Assembly (NCBI GenBank): GCA_025936115.1 | Contig: JAICTZ010000028.1 | Span: 1-64,000 of the forward strand | DNA length: 64,000 nt | Direction of reading: 5' to 3' | Source of the DNA: Polyangiaceae bacterium | Lineage (GTDB): Bacteria; Myxococcota_A; Polyangia; Polyangiales; Polyangiaceae | In this document: piece by piece, positions 11,064-20,000 of the stretch | Numbering within the stretch: position 1 is the first letter of the stretch | Layout of the letters: each line of letters begins with the position of its first letter | Position numbers and translations under genes: made by a program | Notes under the pieces: generated by a model | What the model was told of the DNA's origin: nothing | Database searches by the model: none | What the model saw: only the letters and a program-made list of their open reading frames with translations

Positions 11064-12821
11064 CTAGGCGCCGAGGGCGCGCGCGATCGCCTGGCTGAGC
11101 TCGGCGATGCTATATGGCTTCTGCACGAAACCTGCGGCGCCGCGCGCGAGCATCGTGCTCACGTCTTGCTCGGCCGCATAGCCCGACCAGATCAGAACGG
11201 GCAGCTTCGGATCGAGCTCGCGGAGGGCCTCGAACGTCGCTTCGCCGCTCATGCCGGGCATGCGCAGGTCGAGCAAGACGAGCGCAAAGCGGCCCTCGTG
11301 CTGGCGCACGAGCTCGAGCGCCGCGTGCCCCGCGTTCGCGTGTGTCACGGCGTAGCCCAGGGACTTGAGTGTCGCGACCGCGGTGAGACTCACCATCGCG
11401 TCGTCTTCGACCAACAGGATTTCACCGCTGCCATGCGGAATCGCGTGCTCGGTGGAGCGGGGTTGCGAATCGGGCTGTTCGGTGGTCGGCAAATAGATCC
11501 GAAATGTCGTGCCCTGGCCGAGCGCGCTCTTGACTTCGATGCGGCCGCCGTGCGCCTTGATGGTACCCGAAACGGCGGCGAGGCCGAGGCCCGTGCCGCG
11601 GCCGCGCGGTTTGGTCGTGAAAAAGGGGTCGAAAATCTGCGGCAGGAGCTCGGGCGCGATGCCCCGGCCGGCGTCGCTGATCTCGAGCAGCACGCACGTT
11701 CCGCTCGGCCTGTCCGAAGCGGGCAGCTCGAGCGAACGGGTATGGACGCGGAGCGTGCCGCCTTCGGGCATGGCGTCGCGCGCGTTCACGAGCAGATTCA
11801 AGAGGGCGCTCTCGAGCAGCGAACGGTCGGCGGCGACGGTCGCGCGTTGCGCTTCGAGCACGCTCACGACCTCGATGCTCGGGTCGACGGAGCGGCGCAC
11901 GAGTGAAACGGCGCTCGTGATCACGTGGTGCAGATCCGTCGGCGACAGCTGCATCTGCGCTTTGCGCGAGTAGGCGAGCAGTTGGCGCGTGAGCTCGGCG
12001 GCGCGCTGTGACGCCTGCAGGATGCTCTCGGCGAGCTCGCGCGCGTCCGGATCCGCGGCGAGATCGTGCTTGAGCAGCTCCGCGCAACCCATGATCGAGG
12101 TCAAGTTGTTGTTGAAGTCGTGCGCCACGCCTGCCGCGAGTCGTCCGACCGTTTCGAGTTGCTTGGCCTCGAGCGCCACACGTTCGGCTTCGGCGCGCGC
12201 ACGCTCGGCTCGCTCGCGCCGGCGCGTTTCCGAGCGGGCGAGCCTGAGCGACGCTTCGATGCGGCCGATGACCGCGAGCATCATGCCGCCGAACAAGCCG
12301 ACGGCGAGCAGCGTTATCGACAACGTTCGAATCCACATGCTTGGATTCGTCATCGAGATGTCGCGCTGGGAGGGGGCCGGCAGGTGACCGTGAACCATGG
12401 CCCAACCGATCGCCGTCATCGCGGCGCTGGCGGCGATCGTCACTCCGATCATTGCCCTCCGTCCGAGCAGTAGCCCGGCGAGCATCAGGCATACCGTGAG
12501 GCACACGCCCGGTCCGGACAGCGTGCCGACGGTCGCGTAGCCACCGAGCGAGACAATGACGGACGGAATCACGATGAGCCACCCGCGCGCCGTGCCGCTC
12601 GGCCTGCCCGTGAGCGCCGGGATGCCTACGGCGAGCCCTGCGAGTGAAGCCACGAGTGTCAAGAGCGCCCTCGCGTGGCTGGCCTCGAGCGTGCGCCAGA
12701 CCAGCAAACCCCCGCCCATGAACACGAAGAAGAGCCCGCGCAGAATTCGCAGCGAGATCTGGTTACGCCAGGCGAGCGCCTCGTGCTCTCCCTGGCCTTG
12801 ATCGCTGTCGTCCGTCGTCAC
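11064..12821 (-). CDS. Hybrid sensor histidine kinase with C-terminal receiver
   Basis: 585 residues. About six transmembrane helices fill residues 25-187, with a short extracytoplasmic loop near 143-163. A coiled-coil segment (RRERAERARAEAERVALEA) leads to HisKA with phosphoacceptor His234 in GVAHDFNNNLTSIMG. HATPase follows with an N-box (LLNLLVNARDAMPEGG) and a G-box (GRGTGLGLAAVSGTIKAHGG). The C-terminal receiver carries Asp518 in LLDLRMPGMSG and the conserved Lys in FVQKPY. No output domain follows, so the signal must pass to another protein by phosphotransfer or binding. Downstream at 11 bases is the symporter gene, which suggests a link to organic-acid sensing; this is inference. Confidence 0.93.
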   Translation of the reverse strand: MTTDDSDQGQGEHEALAWRNQISLRILRGLFFVFMGGGLLVWRTLEASHARALLTLVASLAGLAVGIPALTGRPSGTARGWLIVIPSVIVSLGGYATVGTLSGPGVCLTVCLMLAGLLLGRRAMIGVTIAASAAMTAIGWAMVHGHLPAPSQRDISMTNPSMWIRTLSITLLAVGLFGGMMLAVIGRIEASLRLARSETRRRERAERARAEAERVALEAKQLETVGRLAAGVAHDFNNNLTSIMGCAELLKHDLAADPDARELAESILQASQRAAELTRQLLAYSRKAQMQLSPTDLHHVITSAVSLVRRSVDPSIEVVSVLEAQRATVAADRSLLESALLNLLVNARDAMPEGGTLRVHTRSLELPASDRPSGTCVLLEISDAGRGIAPELLPQIFDPFFTTKPRGRGTGLGLAAVSGTIKAHGGRIEVKSALGQGTTFRIYLPTTEQPDSQPRSTEHAIPHGSGEILLVEDDAMVSLTAVATLKSLGYAVTHANAGHAALELVRQHEGRFALVLLDLRMPGMSGEATFEALRELDPKLPVLIWSGYAAEQDVSTMLARGAAGFVQKPYSIAELSQAIARALGA

Positions 12822-12952
12822 CGCCGGAGTCGAGACTATAGGATCTCAATCGGGAATAGGCGCCTAGCAGCCTCGATCTTACCCAAAATCACTCATCTGT
12901 GCCTGGACGCAAAATGTGCGTCATTCCCGACTTGCGCAACGGCGCGGGCGCC

Positions 12953-14245
12953 TCATTTCGTCAAATCGACCACCACGATGCCGGTAAAAGCGCCACCCTT
13001 GGTGAGCAAGAATTGCGAGCCGGTGCCGTCGAGGCTCGCGCGACCGACGTCCCCCACGGCGTCCGTGTAGTAAACGAGCCCCCGCGGGTGATCGAGGAAC
13101 ACGCCGATCGCCTGGTCGACCTTCCGCACGACGACTTGCTTGTCGGTGCGCGTCTTCGGAGTCACGCCGTCCGGCAGCGCGAGCGGGCCGCGATTGATCG
13201 TGTCGTCACCGCGATTGGCCCAGTAGACGAACCCGGCGTCCAGATCGAGATCGATATCGCAGGTCGCCGCTTCGCCTTCGAACAGCACTTCGACGTCGCT
13301 GCGATTGTCCGGCGCGTCACCGTCGGGCAGCGTCAGGTGCGCGCGGCGCACGGAACCCTCGTGCCCGCTGTCGGTGCCCTTCTGACTCCAATAGAAGTAG
13401 CCGCCTGCGACGTCCACCGCGATGCCCACGCACCAGCGCGAGTCGTCCTGGCGATCCGCGTCCGTCGAGCCCGATTGGTAAATCGTCTCGACCGCGCTGC
13501 CGTCGACGTTCGAGCGCATCACGCGCATGCCTTCACGGTCCGACCAGTAGAGCTTGCCTTGCTCCGGCACGAGCTTCAGCTGCTTGGGCGTGTACGTGCC
13601 GCCCTTGGGCACGATGGTCGTGACCTTCGAGCCGTCGAGGTTCGAGCGCATCACCGAACCGTCGTCGTCGGTGGGCGCGCCCATATCGGTCCAATAGATG
13701 TATCCCGCCGCGACATCGACTGCGATTCCGTCGGATCCCTGACCCGCCGACGGCACGACTGTCTTCACGGCGAAGTTCGTCGCGTCCGACGAGAGCACCT
13801 TGCCCGAAACGTCGAGCCAAAAGAGCGTCGGAGTTCCGCTCGTCGCGGGCGTGCCGGACGAGCCGCCCGATGAACCGGCGCGCCCGCTCTCTCCAGCGGA
13901 CGACGTGCCGCCCCGTTCTGGGCTGGAGTCTGTAGCGCCCCCGGTGTTCGGGTCGCCCCGCTCGCCCGCCGCGCCTCCCGTGTGCGCCGCATGACCGCCT
14001 GCGTCACCGGCGACGGCATCGCCCGCGCTTCGACCAGCACTGCTCGTGCCCGCCGTCACGTTGCCGTCCGACCCGCCGCTCGAAGCCGCGAACGCGCCGC
14101 CCATGGACGACCCGGCCGCCGCCTCGTCACGCCGCCCCGCTGCGCCGGTCCCGTACATCGCATCTTTGGCGTCATTCGACGCGCATGAAAGCGAACACGA
14201 CGCGAGTGCCAACACGATCCAGCGAATGCAGCTCGACATGCACAT
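12953..14245 (-). CDS. Lipoprotein with YWTD-type beta-propeller
   Basis: 430 residues. The signal peptide ends near SCSLSC (lipobox-like). A Gly/Ala/Ser-rich linker extends to about residue 140. The rest is built of YWTD/LDL-receptor class B-like blades: YIYWTDMG, KLYWSDRE, YFYWSQKG, FVYWANRG and VYYTDAVG. Most blades also have an LDGS-like turn and an IAVDVAGGY strand. Such propellers are usually binding scaffolds. No enzymatic residues are seen. It is divergent from the fibro-slime protein. The gene before it ends 131 bases away, so it probably has its own promoter. Confidence 0.8.
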   Translation of the reverse strand: MCMSSCIRWIVLALASCSLSCASNDAKDAMYGTGAAGRRDEAAAGSSMGGAFAASSGGSDGNVTAGTSSAGRSAGDAVAGDAGGHAAHTGGAAGERGDPNTGGATDSSPERGGTSSAGESGRAGSSGGSSGTPATSGTPTLFWLDVSGKVLSSDATNFAVKTVVPSAGQGSDGIAVDVAAGYIYWTDMGAPTDDDGSVMRSNLDGSKVTTIVPKGGTYTPKQLKLVPEQGKLYWSDREGMRVMRSNVDGSAVETIYQSGSTDADRQDDSRWCVGIAVDVAGGYFYWSQKGTDSGHEGSVRRAHLTLPDGDAPDNRSDVEVLFEGEAATCDIDLDLDAGFVYWANRGDDTINRGPLALPDGVTPKTRTDKQVVVRKVDQAIGVFLDHPRGLVYYTDAVGDVGRASLDGTGSQFLLTKGGAFTGIVVVDLTK

Positions 14246-14566
14246 GCCCTCGAAGACGATCGAATAGCGCGTCGCACGAAGCTCGTCGACTCGCGGCAGG
14301 CCGAAGTTTCTGCGGCTTCGCGGCTATTGTCTGCGCCAAGGCTGCTGCTGCCACGAAAGTGCGGTCAGCGGGTACCTCTCCTGAGCGTCGACTCCATCGA
14401 GCTGACGCTCTCCTCTGAGGTAATGTCATGAACGGCTCGTCTTCGAGGTATCGCAGTCAACGACCGACAGATCGGTCGCGGCTCACCCACTGCTTTCAGC
14501 GAGCCGTACACTCGCGACCGTTGCTGGTCCGCCGCTGCGAGCGAGCGCTGACGGGAAGTTTTTGAA
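14246..14566. other. Divergent intergenic region with stem-loop
   Basis: About 320 bases between two divergent secreted-protein genes, with no gene evident. A perfect stem-loop, CGACCGA (14461-14467) / TCGGTCG (14472-14478) with loop CAGA, lies 90 bases upstream of the fibro-slime gene and could be an operator or leader hairpin. GGGAAG precedes the ATG at 14567. Confidence 0.5.
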
Positions 14567-16339
14567 ATGCGCCGGTTAGTGAATTTCGAGCAGCTGAGCG
14601 CAGGGACCAAATTCCTGCGCCAATCAGTCCTATTGCTTACTCTCTCGGCGTTGTCTTGGCGCTGCAGCGGCAGCGCCGGGCAGCCTGACGCATCTCTGGC
14701 GCCCGACGGCGCCGGCGGTTCGAGCACGGGGACGGGCGGCAGCGCGGCCGCCGCAGGCGGCACGGCCGCCTCCGGTGGCGCCGGCGGCACGAGCGATCCG
14801 GCCACGGGCGGTCAGGGCGGCAGCGTCATGATCGTGGTGCCGTCCAGCGGCGGAGCGGCCGGCGCCGACGACCCGCCCGACGCCAGGTGCGGCGATGGTC
14901 ATGTGGACGCCAAACGTAAGGAACAGTGCGACGACGGGAACGTGACGGCCGCTGACGGCTGCTCCGACACCTGCTCGCTCGAACCCGGTTGGTCTTGCCC
15001 GTTCCCCGGGCTCGCGTGTGAGGCGGCGGCCTGTGGCGACGGCATCTTGGCGGGCAAGGAGCAGTGCGACTTTGGCGCGATGCCACCCGACGGCTGCGAC
15101 GCCGTGACCTGCACCGTCGATCCTGCCTACGCGTGCGACACGACGAATTGTCACCTCACCGTGTGCGGCGACGGCGTAGCCGAGGGTTCGGAGGGATGCG
15201 ACGACGCCAACCACGATTGGGGCGACGGCTGCACGCCGGACTGCAAGCGTGAGCCGGATTGCAGCGGTGATTCTTGCACGACGCTGTGCGGTGACGGTCT
15301 GCTCTTGCCGGGAAATATGACGGAGGCGTGCGACGACGGCAACGAGGCAACGGGTGACGGTTGCGCCGCGGACTGCACGGTCGAGCCCGGCTACGTGTGC
15401 GCGCCCGCAGGCACGGCCGATGGTGATCTCCTGCTCCCGATCATCTACCGCGACATGATCAAGCGACAGGATCCGGGCGGGCACCCGAACTTCGAGGTCA
15501 ATCCCACGCCGATGCCCATGCTCGTTACCGGCATGGTCGGTCCGCTTGGCGCGTCGCTCGACATGGACGGCAAGCCCGCGTACGCGGCCACGGCGACGAC
15601 CGACACGACCAGCGCCTCGAACGGCTGGACGACGAACGCCACCGATTTCGCGTCCTGGTTCCGGGACTCGGACTACGCGAGCACCGTGCTCGATACGTTG
15701 ACGCTGACGGAGACGCCCGCGGGGAGCGGGACGTTCGTCTTCGCAACCACGCAGTTTTTCCCCCTCGACGGCCGCGGCTGGAACGACGTGCCGATCGACG
15801 ATAGCGCGCACAATTACTCGTTCACGAGCGAGCTCCACTACTGGTTTCAGTGGGCCGGCGGTGAGACCCTCACGTTCTTCGGCGACGACGACGTCTGGGT
15901 GTACGTGAACAAGAAGCTCGCCGTGGATATCGGCGGGATCCACGGCCCGGTGACCAAGAGCGTCACGCTCGACGACGCCACCAATACGGCGCTCGGCTTA
16001 GGGCTCGTGCAAGGCAGCGTCTACGAGATTGCCGTTTTTCAGGCCGAGCGCCACGTGACGGGGTCTCAGTACGAGCTCACGCTCAAGGGTTTCGACATCG
16101 GCCGTTCCAACTGCATGAGCGTGTGTGGCGACGGCATCGTGACGCGCGACGAGCTCTGCGACGAGGGCGCGGACAAGAACGTCGGCGGCTACGGCCATTG
16201 CTCGCCGGATTGCAAGACCCGCGGCGGATATTGCGGCGACGGCCTGGTTCAGCCGGAAGGCAGCGAACAGTGCGACGACGGCAATCACCAGCTCGGCGAC
16301 GGCTGCGATTCGGAGTGCCACAAGGAAAGCGTCCGCTAG
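14567..16339 (+). CDS. Secreted protein with DUF4215 Cys-rich repeats and a fibro-slime domain
   Basis: 590 residues. A hydrophobic N-terminal signal is followed by a Gly/Ala-rich linker. Four Cys-rich repeats then follow from about residue 107. They have the pattern CGDG...C-DDGN...GDGC...C (for example CGDGHVDAKRKEQCDDGN), the DUF4215/myxococcus cysteine-rich repeat. Residues about 290-505 match a fibro-slime (PA14-like) domain: FFPLDGRGWNDVP, SELHYWFQW, TFFGDDDVWVYVNKKLAVDIGGIHG and YEIAVFQAERH. Two further CGDG repeats end the protein. Fibro-slime domains occur in cellulosome-like and slime-mould extracellular matrix proteins. A role in the cell surface, matrix or carbohydrate adhesion is likely. 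The Cys after the signal (LSWRC) is a poor lipobox, so anchoring is uncertain. Confidence 0.82.
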   Translation: MRRLVNFEQLSAGTKFLRQSVLLLTLSALSWRCSGSAGQPDASLAPDGAGGSSTGTGGSAAAAGGTAASGGAGGTSDPATGGQGGSVMIVVPSSGGAAGADDPPDARCGDGHVDAKRKEQCDDGNVTAADGCSDTCSLEPGWSCPFPGLACEAAACGDGILAGKEQCDFGAMPPDGCDAVTCTVDPAYACDTTNCHLTVCGDGVAEGSEGCDDANHDWGDGCTPDCKREPDCSGDSCTTLCGDGLLLPGNMTEACDDGNEATGDGCAADCTVEPGYVCAPAGTADGDLLLPIIYRDMIKRQDPGGHPNFEVNPTPMPMLVTGMVGPLGASLDMDGKPAYAATATTDTTSASNGWTTNATDFASWFRDSDYASTVLDTLTLTETPAGSGTFVFATTQFFPLDGRGWNDVPIDDSAHNYSFTSELHYWFQWAGGETLTFFGDDDVWVYVNKKLAVDIGGIHGPVTKSVTLDDATNTALGLGLVQGSVYEIAVFQAERHVTGSQYELTLKGFDIGRSNCMSVCGDGIVTRDELCDEGADKNVGGYGHCSPDCKTRGGYCGDGLVQPEGSEQCDDGNHQLGDGCDSECHKESVR

Positions 16340-16458
16340 GCAGACGAGCCCGCGATATCGGCTGGAACCGCTGCAAATCGATGCGGGGACCCGGATGCGG
16401 CCAGAAGGTCGTGCTCGACGCGCGGGGAAGCCCGTCTCCTTACGTCGCTTTGTTTAAC

Positions 16459-16478
16459 GGATCAGCAGGCGGTGATCC
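16459..16478. promoter_or_regulatory. Inverted repeat upstream of the GH54 gene, candidate operator
   Basis: GGATCA (16459-16464) and TGATCC (16473-16478) are perfect complements separated by 8 bases, about 160 bases upstream of the first GH54 start in an otherwise empty 296-base gap. Size and spacing fit a LacI- or GntR-type operator, but no such regulator is in the window. Confidence 0.4.
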
Positions 16479-16635
16479 ACTGCAACGGTAATAGGCAAGA
16501 ACCAAGCCCGGTGGGGCCTCCTACATTTGCTGACAGTTTGTACGGGCTGCAGCAACTGCTCACTGCCTGCCCTGCAAGCGCGCCTCCCGGCGTCCCTGCC
16601 GCCCGAATATGCTCTTTTTGGAAGGAAATCGCTCG

Positions 16636-18672
16636 ATGAAGGTCCACTTCGCCCCTCTGGCGCTCGCGATCTCGTTCGGAACTGTCTTTGCTGCTTGCAG
16701 CACCACGGATCCTGGAACCGGGGGAACCTCCGGCAACGGAGGAACCGGCGCCACCGGCGGAACCTCCGCGACGGGAGGCTCGGGGGCCACGGGCGGGAGC
16801 TCGGCGACGGGCGGCAGCTCGGCGACGGGCGGCAGCTCGGCGACGGGCGGCAGCTCGGCCACCGGGGGAACCACCGGCACCGGAGGAACGGGCGGCGGTG
16901 GTACCTCGGGAAGCGGCGGGAACTGTCCCAATGTCACGCCGTGCGGCGGCAGCGCTGTCGGCACGTGGGCCGTGACTTCGACGTGTTTGAACGTGGACTC
17001 CGCGAACGTGGACATCTCGCTCGCGGGCCTCGATCCCAGAAGTTGCAAGAACGTAACGCTGTCCGGCTCCCTGATGGTGAGCGGGACGTGGACCGCCAAG
17101 GCCGACGGGACTTACATGGACGGCACGACGACGTCCGGCACCTTGCACTCTCACTTGGTGGCCGGGTGCCTCAATATTTCGGGCACCACGACGACTTGCG
17201 CGCGCGTCGGCGGACCATTTACTGGAGTGGGCTTCCAGGATGCGTCCTGCACCGATGCTTCGGACGGCGGCTGCGACTGTTCGATCACCGTGCAACATAT
17301 GGGCGGACTCGGGTTGGTGACGGCCGACCCGCAAACGAGCGGTAACTACACCAGCTCGGGCAACACGCTCACCCTCGATGGGACGGCGAACTACTCGTAT
17401 TGCGTCGCGGGCGGCGCATTGACCGTGACGCCGCAGAGCACGGCGTGGACGTCGACGGGTACCATCGCGCTCCACTCCGGCGATGCCGGCGGCGCGGGCG
17501 GCATGGGCGCAGGCGGCTCCGGCGGCATGGGCACGGGCGGCTCGGGCGCTACCGCAGGCATGGGCACGGGCGGTTCGGGCGGCAGGAGCACGGGTGGCGG
17601 AGGCGGCATGGGCGCCGGCGGCTCCGCTGGCAGCGGCACGGCCGGCATGGGCACTGGCGGAGGCGGCGGAACCGGCGGAGGCACCAGGGGCGACGGTCCC
17701 TGCGACATTTACAAGGCAGCCAACATGCCTTGTGGCGCCGCGTATAGCATGATTCGCGCGCTGTCGAAGTCGTACACAGGGCCCCTGTATCAGGTCAGGA
17801 GCGGCAGCAACTCGATGAATACGGGCACGGGCGGCATGACCATGAATATTGGCCAGACCGCGGATGGTTTCGCCGATTCGGCGGCCCAGGACACCTTCTG
17901 CATGGGCACGACGTGTACCGTCTCGATAATCTATGACCAGTCGGGGAACGGCAACGACCTCACGCGGGGATCCGCGGGTCTCTCCAACGGCGGGACGTAC
18001 GCGGCCATGGACGACTTCGAATCGACCGCGAACAAGAAATCACTGACGGTCGGGGGTCACAAGGTCTACGCGCTCTATAACAATGCACGCGAGGGGTACC
18101 GGACTGCTCTTAAGGTCACTGCCAAGGGCGTGCCCATGGGCAACACGGCCCAGGGTATCTATGAGCTCGCGGACGGCACCCACTCGGGTACCGCGTGTTG
18201 CTGGGACTTCGGCAGCGTCTCGCCCGATCCTACGAAGTACGTGACCATGAACACCCTGTTCTTCGGAACGGGTTTCTGGGGCACGGGCGCCGGCAGCGGC
18301 CCCTGGTTCATGGGTGACTTCGAGGGCGGCGTCTGGGCAGGTGGCTCCTCGTCAACGCCTGGCGCCAACACGATGAACCCGTCCCTGAAGGTTCCCTACG
18401 CGCTCGGCATCCTCCACACCCCGGTCGGGAAGTACGCTCTGCGTATGGCGGACATTGCAACTGCGTCCGACCTCACGACCGCATACGACGGTGCGATCCC
18501 CTCCGGTAAGACCTGGGGCAACGCGGGCGGCATCGTCCTCGGGCTCGGCGGTGACAACAGCAACAACTCGTCCGGAACGTTCTACGAAGGCGCTGTGACC
18601 AACGGCTCGCCCTCGAACGACACGGATCTCCTGATCATGAAGAACATCCAGGCCGCCGGATACGGCAAGTAG
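16636..18672 (+). CDS. GH54 alpha-L-arabinofuranosidase lipoprotein, multidomain
   Basis: 678 residues from ATG 16636 (GAAGGAAA upstream). The signal peptide has lipobox FAAC (Cys21). A Gly/Ser/Thr linker, an unidentified Cys-rich beta domain (about 97-280) and a Gly/Met-rich linker (about 281-352) follow. The GH54 catalytic domain (about 355-678) starts DGPCDIYKAANMPCGAAYSM. By alignment from memory with Aspergillus AbfB, nucleophile Glu221 corresponds to Glu563 (GDFEGG) and acid/base Asp297 to Asp640 (GLGGDNSN). The vicinal disulfide corresponds to Cys521-Cys522. It should cut terminal alpha-L-arabinofuranosyl residues from arabinan or arabinoxylan. There is no C-terminal AbfB (CBM42) domain; the N-terminal domain may replace it. 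A strong terminator separates it from the second copy. Confidence 0.88.
   Translation: MKVHFAPLALAISFGTVFAACSTTDPGTGGTSGNGGTGATGGTSATGGSGATGGSSATGGSSATGGSSATGGSSATGGTTGTGGTGGGGTSGSGGNCPNVTPCGGSAVGTWAVTSTCLNVDSANVDISLAGLDPRSCKNVTLSGSLMVSGTWTAKADGTYMDGTTTSGTLHSHLVAGCLNISGTTTTCARVGGPFTGVGFQDASCTDASDGGCDCSITVQHMGGLGLVTADPQTSGNYTSSGNTLTLDGTANYSYCVAGGALTVTPQSTAWTSTGTIALHSGDAGGAGGMGAGGSGGMGTGGSGATAGMGTGGSGGRSTGGGGGMGAGGSAGSGTAGMGTGGGGGTGGGTRGDGPCDIYKAANMPCGAAYSMIRALSKSYTGPLYQVRSGSNSMNTGTGGMTMNIGQTADGFADSAAQDTFCMGTTCTVSIIYDQSGNGNDLTRGSAGLSNGGTYAAMDDFESTANKKSLTVGGHKVYALYNNAREGYRTALKVTAKGVPMGNTAQGIYELADGTHSGTACCWDFGSVSPDPTKYVTMNTLFFGTGFWGTGAGSGPWFMGDFEGGVWAGGSSSTPGANTMNPSLKVPYALGILHTPVGKYALRMADIATASDLTTAYDGAIPSGKTWGNAGGIVLGLGGDNSNNSSGTFYEGAVTNGSPSNDTDLLIMKNIQAAGYGK
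16792..16863 (+). repeat. Four 18-base tandem repeats coding the lipoprotein linker
   Basis: Four in-frame copies of an 18-base unit (GGC GGC AGC TCG GCG ACG, with small variation in the first and last) encode GGSSAT repeats in the linker of the first GH54 lipoprotein. Such arrays can expand or contract by slippage and so alter linker length. Confidence 0.8.
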
Positions 18673-18690
18673 CGCGGCATTGCGCGGATC

Positions 18691-18724
18691 AACGCCGGCC
18701 AGGGCACCCGCTCGGCCGGCGTTT
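18691..18724 (+). terminator. Rho-independent-type terminator after the first GH54 gene
   Basis: AACGCCGGCC (18691-18700) pairs perfectly with GGCCGGCGTT (18714-18723) across a 13-base loop, and a T follows, giving TTT at the 3' end. This is the best terminator-like hairpin in the window. It should insulate the first GH54 gene from the downstream operon. Confidence 0.75.
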
Positions 18725-18779
18725 GCGCTAGGAGAGCATTCCCGAGCGCCCGCGATTTTAGATTTGTAGGTGTACGCGC

Positions 18780-19988
18780 ATGGTAGGTGTTGTCTGGATG
18801 AGAGCTAGAGACGTTTGGAGCGGGATCGCGGCGATCCCAGTGTTCGCGCTGTTTTGTGCTGGCTGCACGATCACGACGGCGCCCTCTTCACAAAATAGTG
18901 GCGGTGCGCCCGGCACGGGCGGAGGGACGGGCTCGGGCGCCACGGCCGGCATGACGAGCTCGACCGGCGGCATGGGCGCGATGCCGAGCTCGTGTGGTGG
19001 ACCGCCGCCGGCGCCGCCCGGCGCGGGCATGCCGCAAGGCCCCTGCGACATCTATGCAGCGGACAACGGGCCCTGCGTCGCGGCGCACAGCATGGTTCGC
19101 GCGCTCTACGCCACGTATAACGGGCCACTTTACCAGGTCCGGCGGGGGGACGGCATGCTCCAGGACATTCTGCCGCTCGCCCCGGGCGGTCTCGCCAACT
19201 CGGCGGCTCAGGACACGTTCTGCGGCACTTCCGCCTGCACGATCGCGACGATCTACGACCAGTCCGGCAAGGGCAACCATCTCGTCAAGGGCCCCCCCGG
19301 GGAGCGCCGACCGATGGAGGCCAACGAAGCAAAGGCAACTGGCGTTTCCATTACGGTCAAGGGCCAAAAGGTCTACGGCATCCACATCGTGCCTGGCGTT
19401 GGCTATCGCAACGTCACGGCCTGCGGCACTGCCGTCCACGACGAACCTGAGACCGAGTACATGATCGTCGGCGGCAGCTTTTACAATGGTGCGTGTTGCT
19501 TCGACTACGGCAACATGGAGACCAACAGCATGGATAACGGTGAGGGCACCATGGAAGCGGTCTACTTTGGCACCTGCCAGGTTTGGGGCACCGGCGGCGG
19601 CTCCGGTCCGTGGTTGATGGGCGACCTCGAAAACGGGCTTTGGGCCGGCGACTCGAGCCCCTTCAACGACAACGGGCCGGTGACCTATAATCTGATCACC
19701 GGCATGGTGAAGGGTGACTCCACGAGCGCGATGTTTCCGAAAGGCCACTGGACCATCAAGGTCGGCAATGCGGAGGCTGGCGCGTTGGCCAAGCCGTTCG
19801 ACGGAAAGCGCCCGAGCGACCGCTACTATCCCATGCGGAAGGAGGGTGCCATCGGTCTCGGTACCGGCGGCGACGCCAGCAACGGCGCGCAGGGGAATTG
19901 GTTCGAAGGCGTCATGACCCACGCCTACTCGTCGGATACGGCCGACGACGCGGTGCAGGCCAGCATCGTTTCCGTCTACGGGCCGTAA
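18780..19988 (+). CDS. GH54 alpha-L-arabinofuranosidase lipoprotein, compact form
   Basis: 402 residues. The signal peptide ends FCAGC (Cys29, weak lipobox). A short Gly/Ser/Met linker leads to a GH54 domain from residue 87 (QGPCDIYAADNGPCVAAHSM) to the end. Key residues are nucleophile Glu284 (GDLENG), acid/base Asp365 (GTGGDASN) and the Cys239-Cys240 vicinal pair in GACCFDYGN. This copy is closer to fungal AbfB than the first (for example PLYQVRRGDG and GVGYRN). It releases L-arabinose from side chains, probably at the cell surface. The gene ends 12 bases before araB and so begins a six-gene operon. ATG 18798 is an alternative start. Confidence 0.9.
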   Translation: MVGVVWMRARDVWSGIAAIPVFALFCAGCTITTAPSSQNSGGAPGTGGGTGSGATAGMTSSTGGMGAMPSSCGGPPPAPPGAGMPQGPCDIYAADNGPCVAAHSMVRALYATYNGPLYQVRRGDGMLQDILPLAPGGLANSAAQDTFCGTSACTIATIYDQSGKGNHLVKGPPGERRPMEANEAKATGVSITVKGQKVYGIHIVPGVGYRNVTACGTAVHDEPETEYMIVGGSFYNGACCFDYGNMETNSMDNGEGTMEAVYFGTCQVWGTGGGSGPWLMGDLENGLWAGDSSPFNDNGPVTYNLITGMVKGDSTSAMFPKGHWTIKVGNAEAGALAKPFDGKRPSDRYYPMRKEGAIGLGTGGDASNGAQGNWFEGVMTHAYSSDTADDAVQASIVSVYGP

Positions 19989-20000
19989 CGGGCAAGTGTC

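Noticed and set aside
14630-15943. Antisense open frame of 437 codons opposite the fibro-slime gene
   Set aside because: It mirrors the Gly/Cys-rich repeats of the real gene and has no domain or start signal.
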